Assembly: GCA_024516035.1 (NCBI GenBank)
Contig: CM044963.1
Coordinates: 30,823,403 to 30,887,402, forward strand
From: Bactericera cockerelli
Taxonomy: Eukaryota > Arthropoda > Insecta > Hemiptera > Triozidae
Length of the DNA stretch: 64,000 bases
Direction: 5' to 3'
Within the stretch, counting starts at the first letter, position 1. Each line of letters begins with the position of its first letter. The notes under the pieces were generated by a model. The model did not search any database. It saw nothing but the letters and a program-made list of their open reading frames with translations, and was not told the DNA's origin. This document shows positions 56,865 to 64,000 of the stretch, piece by piece. A program made the position numbers and the translations under genes.

Positions 56865-59800
56865 AGATTTTTAGACGATCTATTTTTGTCGAGTTGAGAT
56901 AACCTGGTTGTTTGTTCGTTCTTTTTGTCAATATCTGTGCCTGTTGAAATTTGTTCACTATTTTTGTCATTTTCTGTGCTTATTGGAATTTGCTTACTAT
57001 TTTCATTAATTTCTGCAGCATTTATTGTACTTGATTCATCAGATACAAGAACTTTTGATTCATTTTTGGCAACAGAAGAAATAATACGAGAACTTTTTCT
57101 TCTAGTGCTTGACATTTCATCTACCACGTCATCTATTTTCTCAAAAACATTTTTGACATTACTTTCTACTAAAACATTTTCCATCAAACTCACAACCACT
57201 TTTTTCTTGTCTTTCAAAAGAGTATTTTCAGATGTTTCGCTTACCTCAACTTTGCCTTCTTTTTCAGAATTTTTGATATCTTTTAGGGTTTCCGTATACT
57301 TTTCACTCGTGATTTGAACTTCCAAATTCAATTTCTGTCTTAAAGATCTACGCGCTTGGGCGTCGACTTTCGTCGAATTATCTGGACTTGATGAACGTCT
57401 TGTTGAGGTATTTTTCTTCAAACTTTCACTGATGCCTTCATTAGTTTCACTACCTTTGTTTGTTTTGATTTCACCAAGATTCAACACTTTTTCTTTTACT
57501 TTGTCTGCCGTAATATTTGTGATAGTTGTCTGATCTTGTTCTTTTGTGTTTTCAGTAATTTTTTGTGATTCTGATATTTTGGTGTGTTTACCATTGGTTG
57601 AAGACAAGGAATTTTCGCCAGCTTCAGTCTTTCTAATTGACTTTCTAGTGGGCCTTGTATTTGGTTCACTTACAGTAGAAGCTTCGCTGATTGCTTCTTC
57701 TTTCAGAACATCTTCAGGTTTATGTATCTCGAAAGTTTCAAGGCAAATTTTAGCATTGACAGATGAGGTACTCTCAAGAGCTTCAGCTTTTCTTGTTGAT
57801 TTTCTAGTGGACCTTGTATTTAGTTCGTTAACAGTAGCAACTTCATTGGTAACCTCTTTTTCAATAAAATCTTCAGATTTTGTTTCTTTAGCATTCGTTG
57901 ATTCCAAGTTTCTTCTGGATTTCGTTTTACTGAGGCAAGGTTTTAAAGGACTTAATAAAACTAATGCTTGGTTTGCGATCATTCTATCATTAATTCCTTC
58001 CAATTTACTAGCATCCTTTTCATTTTCTAAAATTTCAACAGTCTTTTTCACAAGTGGAACTTTCTTTGGACTATTCACGTCATCTTTTTTCGGTTCGGAC
58101 TCCGTATTCTGTTTCGATCGCACAGATTTTCGTTTAGGTCGCTCACTAGGACTTAAGTTTCCTTCCAGAACACTATTGATGACATGACTGTTGGCTGGTT
58201 CTACCATGTCTATCATTAGTGTGCGTAGCTCCTTGAGAACACTAGCCTTGGGTTTGGCCTGGCTGGATGTGACTAGTTTATTAGCTTTTGGAAGATCGTC
58301 AGGTTTCTGCACATTTTCTGAAGAGACCACAGATGCATCACCTGTAACTAGAGCGTCATTTTTGAAATTGTTATCTTTTTCTTTATTGTTGGAATGACTG
58401 TCTTTTTCTTCGACGTTGGAATCATCTTTGGCTTTTTTATCACTTTTGGAATTGTTTTCATCCCTGTCTTTGGATTCTGTATGTTTCTGAGCACGTGTCC
58501 TAGTTTTAGTACTCTGCGATGTGGAACTGACTTCTAACACATTTCCTTCAACCTGTTCCTCAGATGTTTCCTCGGCTTTCAAAGCATCGGCAGAAACATT
58601 GAGATGGTCCAAGCTTACATTGCAGTCCACGATGTTATGTTCCTCCAGGTACTTCTCAAGTTTCTCCGGAGATAGTCTAGTGTCCATGATGTCATCTAAT
58701 CTACCTACTTTCTCGTCTTTTTCATTAAATTCACCTTCAACGTTGTTGTCTGTATCACTAGGTGTGGCTAAAAAATGTTGGATGGGTTCTTTTTCAATTC
58801 CTACTTGATTTAGTCGTTTACTTCTTTTACTTTTCATACTGTCAACTTCCACATTGGCTATGTTGGCATCACTATTTTCTTTAAGATTCTCTGAAGCGTC
58901 TACTACTTGCACGCTCAAATCAACTTTGCTGTCCTCACTATCATTTTTGTCAATGTTGAGTTTACTTTTTCTTTTACTCTTTCGAACACTTTTAACAACT
59001 TCTATACAAGTATCACTGACATTTTTCTTATTTTCGTTTAGTAGATTTCTATGTCTCACTTCCTCAAAGCTTTCATCAACTTTGTCAATACTCTCTTTCG
59101 AATCACCTTCGTGATTATCTACATCCATTGGTTCTTCACTTATTCTATTTTTAATTTCAGTACTCACTTCAATGTCAACTTTCACACCTTCACTCAATGT
59201 TTCTTGGTTATTTTTACCAACTTCATTTATCTTTCTCTCACTACCTACATCTTTCTCGACTGTTTCTTTTGCTTGATTTTTATCAGTTATTTCTGTTACT
59301 TGATTTTCATCAACTATTTCTCTAACCTTATTTTCATCAGGTTCCTTATCACTTAATTTCACAAACCTACCCTTCACTCTTCTACGCGGTTTCTTTACAT
59401 TTGATTTTTCTCTCAGAAGTAATGATTTATCACTCTCTAGATTATCTACTTCTGATTGGGAAAGGTCACCTGTACTAGAAAATTCATTCCAAAAAGTAGA
59501 ATCCTTTGTCTTATCATTTTTGGATTCAAAACTACTACCAGTATTTTCTTTTAAACTTTGACTTGAATCATTGTTACCTTCAGAATTTTCCTGAACACTA
59601 ACACTTTCCAAATTATCTTCTAAAATAGAACGACCGCCAATATCAACTTTTTCTTGTAAAATCTCATTTGAATCTATACTGCTACCTTCTGAATTTTCCT
59701 TAACACTACCACCTTCTAAACTAGAACAACCACCAACATCAGCCGAATAATCCCGACCACTCGTCACGGAAGCACCCGAAGTTGTTTCGTCTTCGCTCGA

Positions 59801-60064
59801 CGGCGTTCGGGATTTGGTCGCCGATTTTCGCCGCTTATCCGACATTGCCCGAGCACCGATTTCCGAGGACGCCCGATCTCCGACCGTGACACCCTCGAGT
59901 TCTTCTCTCACGTTGACGATTCGCAGGTAGTTGTCGATTTCTTCTTTGCTCGTTGCGCCGCAGTTCCGTCGCAGGGTGCGCTTTTCTCGCTCGGTGAGAG
60001 AGAGGTTTGCGTCGGCGCCCACGAGTGCTGGGTCACTTGGGTGAGGGGCCTTGTGAGGAGAGAT
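56834..60064 (-). CDS. NSD-like protein tail, first segment, long exon start
   Basis: The exon begins after a good acceptor (TTTCCCTTCTAG|ATCTCT, 60065) and reads ISPHKAPHPSDPALVGADAN, then LSLTEREKRTLRRNCGATSK and EEIDNYLRIVNVREELEG, a short likely helical part, followed by about 1,000 residues of acidic Ser/Glu/Lys-rich sequence. There are many basic S/T-R-K-S clusters (RKSKRKSKLN, RPKRKSVRSK, RRSSSPDN, RRKSSRI) and an imperfect internal repeat of about 60 residues (LNTRSTRKSTRKAEA and PNTRPTRKSIRKTEA). The codons are read without a stop for 3.2 kb, so selection has kept this frame. The frame stops at 56834, where the second frame takes over. Disordered, probably phosphorylated nuclear tail; function unknown. 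Confidence 0.65.
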   Translation of the reverse strand: MSPHKAPHPSDPALVGADANLSLTEREKRTLRRNCGATSKEEIDNYLRIVNVREELEGVTVGDRASSEIGARAMSDKRRKSATKSRTPSSEDETTSGASVTSGRDYSADVGGCSSLEGGSVKENSEGSSIDSNEILQEKVDIGGRSILEDNLESVSVQENSEGNNDSSQSLKENTGSSFESKNDKTKDSTFWNEFSSTGDLSQSEVDNLESDKSLLLREKSNVKKPRRRVKGRFVKLSDKEPDENKVREIVDENQVTEITDKNQAKETVEKDVGSERKINEVGKNNQETLSEGVKVDIEVSTEIKNRISEEPMDVDNHEGDSKESIDKVDESFEEVRHRNLLNENKKNVSDTCIEVVKSVRKSKRKSKLNIDKNDSEDSKVDLSVQVVDASENLKENSDANIANVEVDSMKSKRSKRLNQVGIEKEPIQHFLATPSDTDNNVEGEFNEKDEKVGRLDDIMDTRLSPEKLEKYLEEHNIVDCNVSLDHLNVSADALKAEETSEEQVEGNVLEVSSTSQSTKTRTRAQKHTESKDRDENNSKSDKKAKDDSNVEEKDSHSNNKEKDNNFKNDALVTGDASVVSSENVQKPDDLPKANKLVTSSQAKPKASVLKELRTLMIDMVEPANSHVINSVLEGNLSPSERPKRKSVRSKQNTESEPKKDDVNSPKKVPLVKKTVEILENEKDASKLEGINDRMIANQALVLLSPLKPCLSKTKSRRNLESTNAKETKSEDFIEKEVTNEVATVNELNTRSTRKSTRKAEALESTSSVNAKICLETFEIHKPEDVLKEEAISEASTVSEPNTRPTRKSIRKTEAGENSLSSTNGKHTKISESQKITENTKEQDQTTITNITADKVKEKVLNLGEIKTNKGSETNEGISESLKKNTSTRRSSSPDNSTKVDAQARRSLRQKLNLEVQITSEKYTETLKDIKNSEKEGKVEVSETSENTLLKDKKKVVVSLMENVLVESNVKNVFEKIDDVVDEMSSTRRKSSRIISSVAKNESKVLVSDESSTINAAEINENSKQIPISTENDKNSEQISTGTDIDKKNEQTTRLSQLDKNRSSKNLCRGSERKSC

Positions 60065-60503
60065 CTAGAAGGGAAACAGAGAACACGGGTGATTATTATT
60101 TTGCTTAAAGTGTCTTCAAAATTATTATCATTTCAAGTTAGTAAATCCCTCTAATCTAACTCCAATGGACAGACTTTTGTCTTTGTAACAGACATCAAGA
60201 TCATGAGTTATCCTCTTAGGACTCAGAGGTACCGGAAAAATTGTTAGAAGTCTACATTATGAAGATGGGGCTGTGTTACCAGTGTTCTACTATTAATATA
60301 CGTTATATGTTATTAATACATATGTGAAATATAAAAAAGTTGTAATTTGTAATTTTATTGTATATTTATGGGTCAAGACCAGTGTAAAATCAAACATAAA
60401 CATATATTACTACAATGAAAAACACATAGATTAATTAAAACATATAAAACATTTAGTGACTAGATAAAAATAATAACATTGGTAACAGGTAGTAATACTA
60501 GTA

Positions 60504-60795
60504 TCACATATTGTTTGCCGCACGCATCATTTGGTTGATGGGGGCATAAAACAAATAATTAGTCTCACATTCTTCAATAAAGTAAGTTTTAGTATGTATA
60601 ACACGGCGACTACAATCAAAGTTTACAAGTTGAAGAAGTTTTGTACAATCAACTTCTCCCTTGACCAGTTTGTCAAAAAATCGAAGATCGTGATTTTCAC
60701 GTCTTACAGAAAGACTATCTATTGAGATCTCACGTCCAGTTGTACTCGGAGTATGGGAAGAACAGTTTTCAAAATGATGCTCCCCAAATTGTGAT
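60504..60795 (-). pseudogene. LINE 3' end next to NSD-like splice donor
   Basis: The minus strand encodes ISIDSLSVRRENHDLRFFDK, LVKGEVDCTKLLQLVNFDCS and, near the end, TNYLFYAPINQMMRAANNM before TGA at 60504-60506. The order S-[LV]-x-x-RR-x(2)-HDL-x-FF-x-KL-x-G-x-[IV]-DC-x-x-LL ... TNY-x-x-x-[AS]-PIN-x-M-x-R-x-x-N is typical of the C-terminus of jockey/CR1-type LINE polyproteins. The 3' untranslated part runs on to about 60330 with AATAAAATTACAAATTACAA-type tail repeats. The copy is 5'-truncated, starting within a few bases of the donor at 60801. Confidence 0.65.
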
Positions 60796-60801
60796 ACTCA
60801 C

Positions 60802-60924
60802 ATCATAGCAAGAGATGGTTCCTGTGATCCTTGCAATAGCTTCCGTTGCAGTATTTACACTTAACGGTAGGTCTACTCGTCTTCTTACAGGTGGTGCAAC
60901 CATGCAGTGGACATATCCATTTTC
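60802..60924 (-). CDS. NSD-like C5HCH exon
   Basis: Acceptor TTTTTGCCTTTCAG|GA (60925). It joins the upstream exon in phase (split Gly codon) and encodes GKWICPLHGCTTCKK, then PTVKCKYCNGSYCKDHRNHL. GKW-x-CP-x-H-x-C-x(2)-C-x-K ... C-x(2)-C-x-x-S-[YF]-C-K-x-H-R is the end of the PHD5 finger running into the C5HCH domain at the C-terminus of NSD1/2/3-type H3K36 methyltransferases, which binds histone H3 and partners such as Nizp1 in vertebrates. In frame, TGA at 60803-60805 comes one base before a good donor (ATGAT|GTGAGT). Either the protein ends here, or a base is missing or extra, or the exon end was altered. The last C-x-x-H pair of the canonical domain is not visible. Confidence 0.75.
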
Positions 60925-61337
60925 CTGAAAGGCAAAAAGAAGATCTAAGTATGCGAGTACATTTCGCGGTTAGATGTCCTTCCTAAAACCCTTTTAAGAG
61001 GGCCTATGATATGTATTATTGTTTGTTTAATGTTAGTCAACTTTTAACCTTTCAAATGTATATAATTAATTACGAAACTTTTGCACAAGGCAGACTACAA
61101 TAAAGACCTAATCCAGAAAGCTTTCTCACTCTCAAAATCCCCAAATCTCGCTTTCAACCGTCAAAATTCGTTCCAAGAACCCAATCAGAGCGCAGTTGAA
61201 GGGGAAATAAGTGAATTATAAGACTGAGAAAGTTTCCTGGAACAGAGCCCTAGTCCATAAAGGTTTTGAGTTCCCGCATATTATTGTTCCAATAGAACAG
61301 GAGTAGTTTTCGTGACTCGTGTGGTACAACTGGTACA

Positions 61338-61557
61338 TAAAACCAACTTCCATACTAAATTTCAAGTCTAGCTCTTACCGTTCTCGAGATATCGTGTTTA
61401 CGGACGGACGGACAGACACACAAACGTACGGACCAATGACCGAGAACAACTTTTTTGGTATCTCGAGGTTATGATTCGTCCAGAATTGTGAAAAACAGGG
61501 TAGGTCAAATTTTCGACGAATACAATACTTTCCTTATTGTAGGACAAGGAAAGTATG
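61338..61557 (+). mobile_element. HINE 3' half
   Basis: AACTTCCATACTAAATTTCA, ATATCGTGTTTACGGACGGA, GGTATCTCGAGGTTATGATT and the terminal ACTTTCCTTATTGTAGGACAAGG hairpin. Lies in the intron between the two zinc-finger exons. Confidence 0.7.
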
Positions 61558-61559
61558 AA

Positions 61560-61940
61560 TGGGGCGTGATAAGACCATGACCATGCAATTGAAACCTACG
61601 CGTCGCGTCATCGCGACGTTAAGCAATTTTTTTTTTTTTTTTTTTTTAAAGATGAGTGTTTCACAGCCTTTTTTATTTCGTAGCCATGGAACAGGAGCTA
61701 CTGTAGACGCTTGTGGTCTGTGTTGTAGCCTGCCCATCCCGTAGTATGCCTCCCCTCTGATGGGCGAGAAGTGACACAATACTTCCCATTTAGGTGCTGG
61801 GTCAACACGAGCGCACCGGAAGGTATCCCTTACAAACAATTGTAACCAAATTAAGAATACAAATTTTTGTCGGCACGGGGGATCGAACCCAGGACCTTCC
61901 GCATGGCAAGCGAGTGCTTAACCACTGAGCTAATCGCGCG
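61560..61940 (-). repeat. 5S-SINE tail piece and family C SINE
   Basis: 61560-61625 is a D tail fragment (GGCGTGATAAGACCATGACC). 61625-61940 is a nearly intact minus-strand family C with its T-run (61627-61646) and GGGGGATCGAACCCAGGACC head complement, ending at TAATCGCGCGC. Confidence 0.8.
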
Positions 61941-62146
61941 CACATAAATTGAAGCATAAATCCCCTATCATGAAAGCCATGTCCTTATTTAATGAGGCAA
62001 ATCAGTAATGATTGTTCTCTCACGTCACTTATTGCTGTTATTTAGTGACACACAATGTCTTGTGTGAATCGGGTAACAGTGTAGACGTTAGTTGAAAAAA
62101 AGAAAGAAAAAAAAGAGCAAATTAAAGTGCACGTGCAAAGTCTTAC

Positions 62147-62755
62147 CTTGCAACACATCGCCCGGGGTTCCAACACTACTCGTGACGGAGGGGCTGGCCA
62201 AACCACAGTCAAGGGCATTACTATTGGCTGAAGGTGTTCCGCAAATGTCTTTGCTAGTTGAAAGTGTTGCACTGATGTCTTTGCTAGTTGATGGAGTTCC
62301 GCCCATGTCTTGCCTAGGTAACGGAGTTCCACTGATGTCTTTACAAGTGATTGAGATATCGTTGACGTCTGCACTAGAAGTTGGGGTATCATTGGCAACA
62401 TTACCCGCCGGAATAGAGTCTTTGGTTGATACTGGAGTATTAAACATATCTGAAGTACCACTTGAGGCACCTCCAGGAACGAATGTACTTCCAGGGGTAC
62501 CAATTGACGCCACAGATGTACCAATTGACGCCCCAGGCGCACCAACTGACGCCTCAGAAGTACCTATCAAGCCTCCCACCGTATTTGACAGGCCGACGAC
62601 ACACGAGGTGTGATAGCTGGCGCGGCAGCGTCGCATCGCACAGGTAACGCTGTTCGCGTCGCTGCATTCCTCCTCACACCGGGTACACACGACGAGTTTC
62701 CCGGTGGCGGATTGCGACGTGCCCAGTCGCCCGTTGCGACGTTTCGCCTTCAAAC
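62147..62755 (-). CDS. NSD-like PHD-finger exon with repeat insertion
   Basis: Acceptor TTATTATTATTTCAG|GT (62756), donor TTGCAAG|GTAAGA (62147). After a basic linker (KAKRRNGRLG) it encodes the first half of a PHD finger: CTRC (residues 23-26 of this exon), CAMRRC (38-43) and YHTSC (47-51). The remaining ligands (CPLH) are in the next exon. Between them lie about 155 residues of Gly/Ser/Thr/Pro repeats instead of the usual 15-40. Part is a 10-residue repeat (TSKDI-x-x-TxS type, residues about 130-180) and part a 7-residue repeat (residues about 65-90). The match to PHD5 of NSD methyltransferases rests on the GKW-x-CP-x-H junction and the following C5HCH. SET and PWWP exons would be upstream, outside the window. 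Confidence 0.72.
62205..62580. repeat. Coding minisatellites, 30-bp and 21-bp units
   Basis: 30-bp units starting ATGTCTTTGCTAGTTGA (plus strand) at about 62247, 62277, 62307, 62337 and 62367. 21-bp units starting CCAATTGACGCC or similar at about 62500, 62521 and 62542. Both periods are multiples of three and keep the PHD exon frame open. Confidence 0.75.
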
Positions 62756-62919
62756 CTGAAATAATAATAATAAATAAACAAATTATAGTAAATGTGTTTC
62801 TTTGTGTTATTATACAAGCTAAGTCGAACTTCTCCTCAGAAGTTAGACTTAGCTTATAGGAGATGTATTGTTTATAATATCATTATTGTACAAATAAAAA
62901 AAAGTATTCAATTCAATAT

Positions 62920-63105
62920 CACAATTTTTAGTGAGAAGCGCAGAATTATAGAACTTTTCCATATCTTTTAATATCCTAATATCTTGATTTTTCCTATAAT
63001 TCCGCCACTGGTCCGCTGCTCACATTAAAGTAGCTACTGATTTTTTCTCACGAGGTATGAGTGGACCTCGAACACCCACGAACAGAGCGGCAAAAAAATC
63101 CTACC
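62920..63105 (-). repeat. Family F SINE, truncated
   Basis: Complement: CAATTTTTAGTGAGAAGCGC, TTCCGCCACTGGTCCGCTGC, TTCTCACGAGGTATGAGTGG, ending at CGAACACCCACGAACAGAGC. The tRNA-like head is replaced by other sequence after 63105. Confidence 0.65.
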
Positions 63106-63189
63106 AGGATGTTGTTGTTGTTGTTGTAGCGGCAAAAGCTGTGCCGAGAGGGTGTGATGATCTCTAACCGGGATAATAAGTAATAGCTC

Positions 63190-63520
63190 AGACGGAGTAT
63201 GGTTCGTTTGCCAGATTGGGACTATTCAGTTCCATTATTCCAGCAGTGAGACCAACACGTATTATTATCCGGTCAACATCCCAAATGGAGGATAGTTGTC
63301 ATGTCCCCCTAGATTGGTAACGCGAGTTCGAATAATTATTGTGATACCACTTTTTTGGCGTTGTGTAAGTAAGTACAATTTATTATGATAGCTACGTTGT
63401 TGTTATTGTTGTAGCCAGCCTGGCTACAGCTGGAGGGGTGAGTGACCCCCAGAACCAAGCCAATGCTGGTCTACTCCCTGTTTCTAGTCCCTCAGTCAGA
63501 CTAAAAAATATATAATACAA
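63190..63520 (-). repeat. Family G tail and family H pieces
   Basis: 63190-63305 matches the G tail (AGATTGGGACTATTCAGTTC, TATTCCAGCAGTGAG). 63310-63350 is a family B tail scrap. 63410-63500 is the complement of family H (GACCCCCAGAACCAAGCCAATGC-type segment, then CTACTCCCTGTTTCTAGTCC). Confidence 0.55.
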
Positions 63521-63713
63521 GTTGGCTAGATTATGATAGCCAACTTACAACTGGAATTAAGAATATTTATGTACAATTGTACATATATTTTACTTTTTAC
63601 TGTAACCTTTTTAGAATAAAATTGCTTATTAGATTTAATCTATATTGTAATGTATTAGTAGGTTTATAATCTTTAGCTTAGGAAAAATACCTTTGTATAT
63701 GTTATCCTGTTAC

Positions 63714-63790
63714 TAAAAAAAAAAAAAAAAAAAAAAATGCCCAAGAGGGAATTTATTTGAAAAAAAAAAAAAAAAAAATAATAAAAAAAA
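63714..63790. repeat. Two poly-A runs
   Basis: A-runs at 63715-63736 and 63760-63790 separated by TGCCCAAGAGGGAATTTATT. They could be retroposon tails; no body is recognisable. Confidence 0.7.
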
Positions 63791-63803
63791 ATATACATAC
63801 ATA

Positions 63804-64000
63804 TACAGGGTGTTTCAGAAAAGTATGCATTAAGGGAGATACACATCTCTAAAGGGAGATACACATCTCTAAAGGTTCTTTAAAAAAATCTTAGATTTTG
63901 AATTACGCCTTACCTGTTAGAGTTATTGAAACGCGGAAAAAAATTGACTCCCAATACAAGATGACGCCGTTATTTTGATGTGAGAATTGAGGTCATTGCA
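63804..64000 (+). mobile_element. TACAGGGTG element, cut by window end
   Basis: Starts TACAGGGTGTTTCAGAAAAG after a TA, then AAGGGAGATACACATCTCTA (duplicated once in tandem), AATTACGCCTTACCTG and CAATACAAGATGACGCCGTT. It is the intact left end of the family seen at 4353-4716. Confidence 0.75.

Noticed and set aside
56834..56872. Programmed -1 frameshift in the NSD-like tail
   Set aside because: The sign is right but no in-frame slippery heptamer of X-XXY-YYZ type or following pseudoknot is evident; a missing base in a homopolymer is simpler.
54275..59356. Many plus-strand frames opposite the NSD-like exon
   Set aside because: Shadow frames of a low-complexity coding exon; Phe/Leu/Ser-rich composition is the complement of Lys/Glu/Ser codons.
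60531..60725. Plus-strand 64-residue frame
   Set aside because: It is the complement of the LINE C-terminal remnant read on the minus strand.
62042..62613. Frames on both strands overlapping the PHD exon
   Set aside because: Kept open by the 30-bp and 21-bp tandem repeats; only the frame with CTRC...YHTSC and matching splice sites is supported.
422..63305. Functional tRNA genes
   Set aside because: Every tRNA-like head is attached to a family-specific tail that recurs elsewhere, and most have broken arms, so they are SINEs.

Overview
The window is nuclear DNA of an animal, most likely an arthropod and probably an insect. It has spliced genes with GT-AG introns, AT-rich intergenic DNA, abundant tRNA-derived and 5S rRNA-derived SINEs, DINE-1/HINE-like elements with central microsatellites, MITEs, foldback DNA transposons and long (TACC)n/(GTAG)n runs. 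The repeat style resembles sap-feeding Hemiptera, but that placement is a low-confidence guess. No bacterial, CRISPR or organellar feature was seen.

Protein genes. (1) 20305-20906, minus: one CpG-rich exon of an unrecognised single-pass membrane protein. (2) 35814-38751, plus: a complete two-coding-exon TMEM170A homologue (139 aa) with a 2.4 kb intron that holds a 2 kb foldback element. (3) 42582-49450, minus: a complete four-exon Nudix hydrolase of the NUDT16/U8 snoRNA-decapping family (226 aa). Its introns hold a 2.8 kb Tc1/mariner-like element and two adjacent TTAA-flanked elements. (4) 53383-62755, minus: the 3' part of a gene whose PHD and C5HCH fingers match the C-terminal pair of NSD-family H3K36 methyltransferases. 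Two short exons are followed by a 6.7 kb exon encoding about 2,270 residues of charged, mostly disordered tail. The tail is broken by two apparent single-base frameshifts at homopolymers, and a third discontinuity lies at the C5HCH exon end. The SET and PWWP part would lie beyond base 64000. TMEM170A and NUDT16 are convergent; NUDT16 and the NSD-like gene are in tandem.

Layout. 1-20 kb: dense SINEs, foldbacks, minisatellites and microsatellites, no convincing gene. 20-21 kb: the membrane-protein exon. 21-35 kb: MITEs, HINE-like elements, a satellite-bearing nested element, LINE and SINE debris. 35-50 kb: TMEM170A and NUDT16 with repeat-filled introns. 50-53 kb: LINE and SINE remnants. 53-63 kb: NSD-like gene with a LINE 3' end next to one of its splice sites. 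63-64 kb: SINE debris and the start of another foldback.

Repeat families used below: A (tRNA-like head, tail with ATAATAATAAGAC), B (tRNA-like head with CTCAGTAGCTTGATCGATAA), C (tRNA-Gly-like head, tail with GGGAGGCATACTACGGGATG), D (5S rRNA-derived), E (tRNA-like head with GTTACTGACCCGGAGG), F (tRNA-like head with TGACCTGGGTTCGATCCCCA), G (tRNA-like head with GTCCCGGTAGCTCAGTGGTA), H (CAGGGAGTAGACCAGCATTG tail). The main biological interest is the transposon ecology: a TACAGGGTG-ended foldback group at TA targets with one linked transposase remnant, recently active 5S-SINEs with clear target duplications, and near-identical HINE copies. The modified NSD-type PHD finger, split by a minisatellite-encoded loop, is the other main point.
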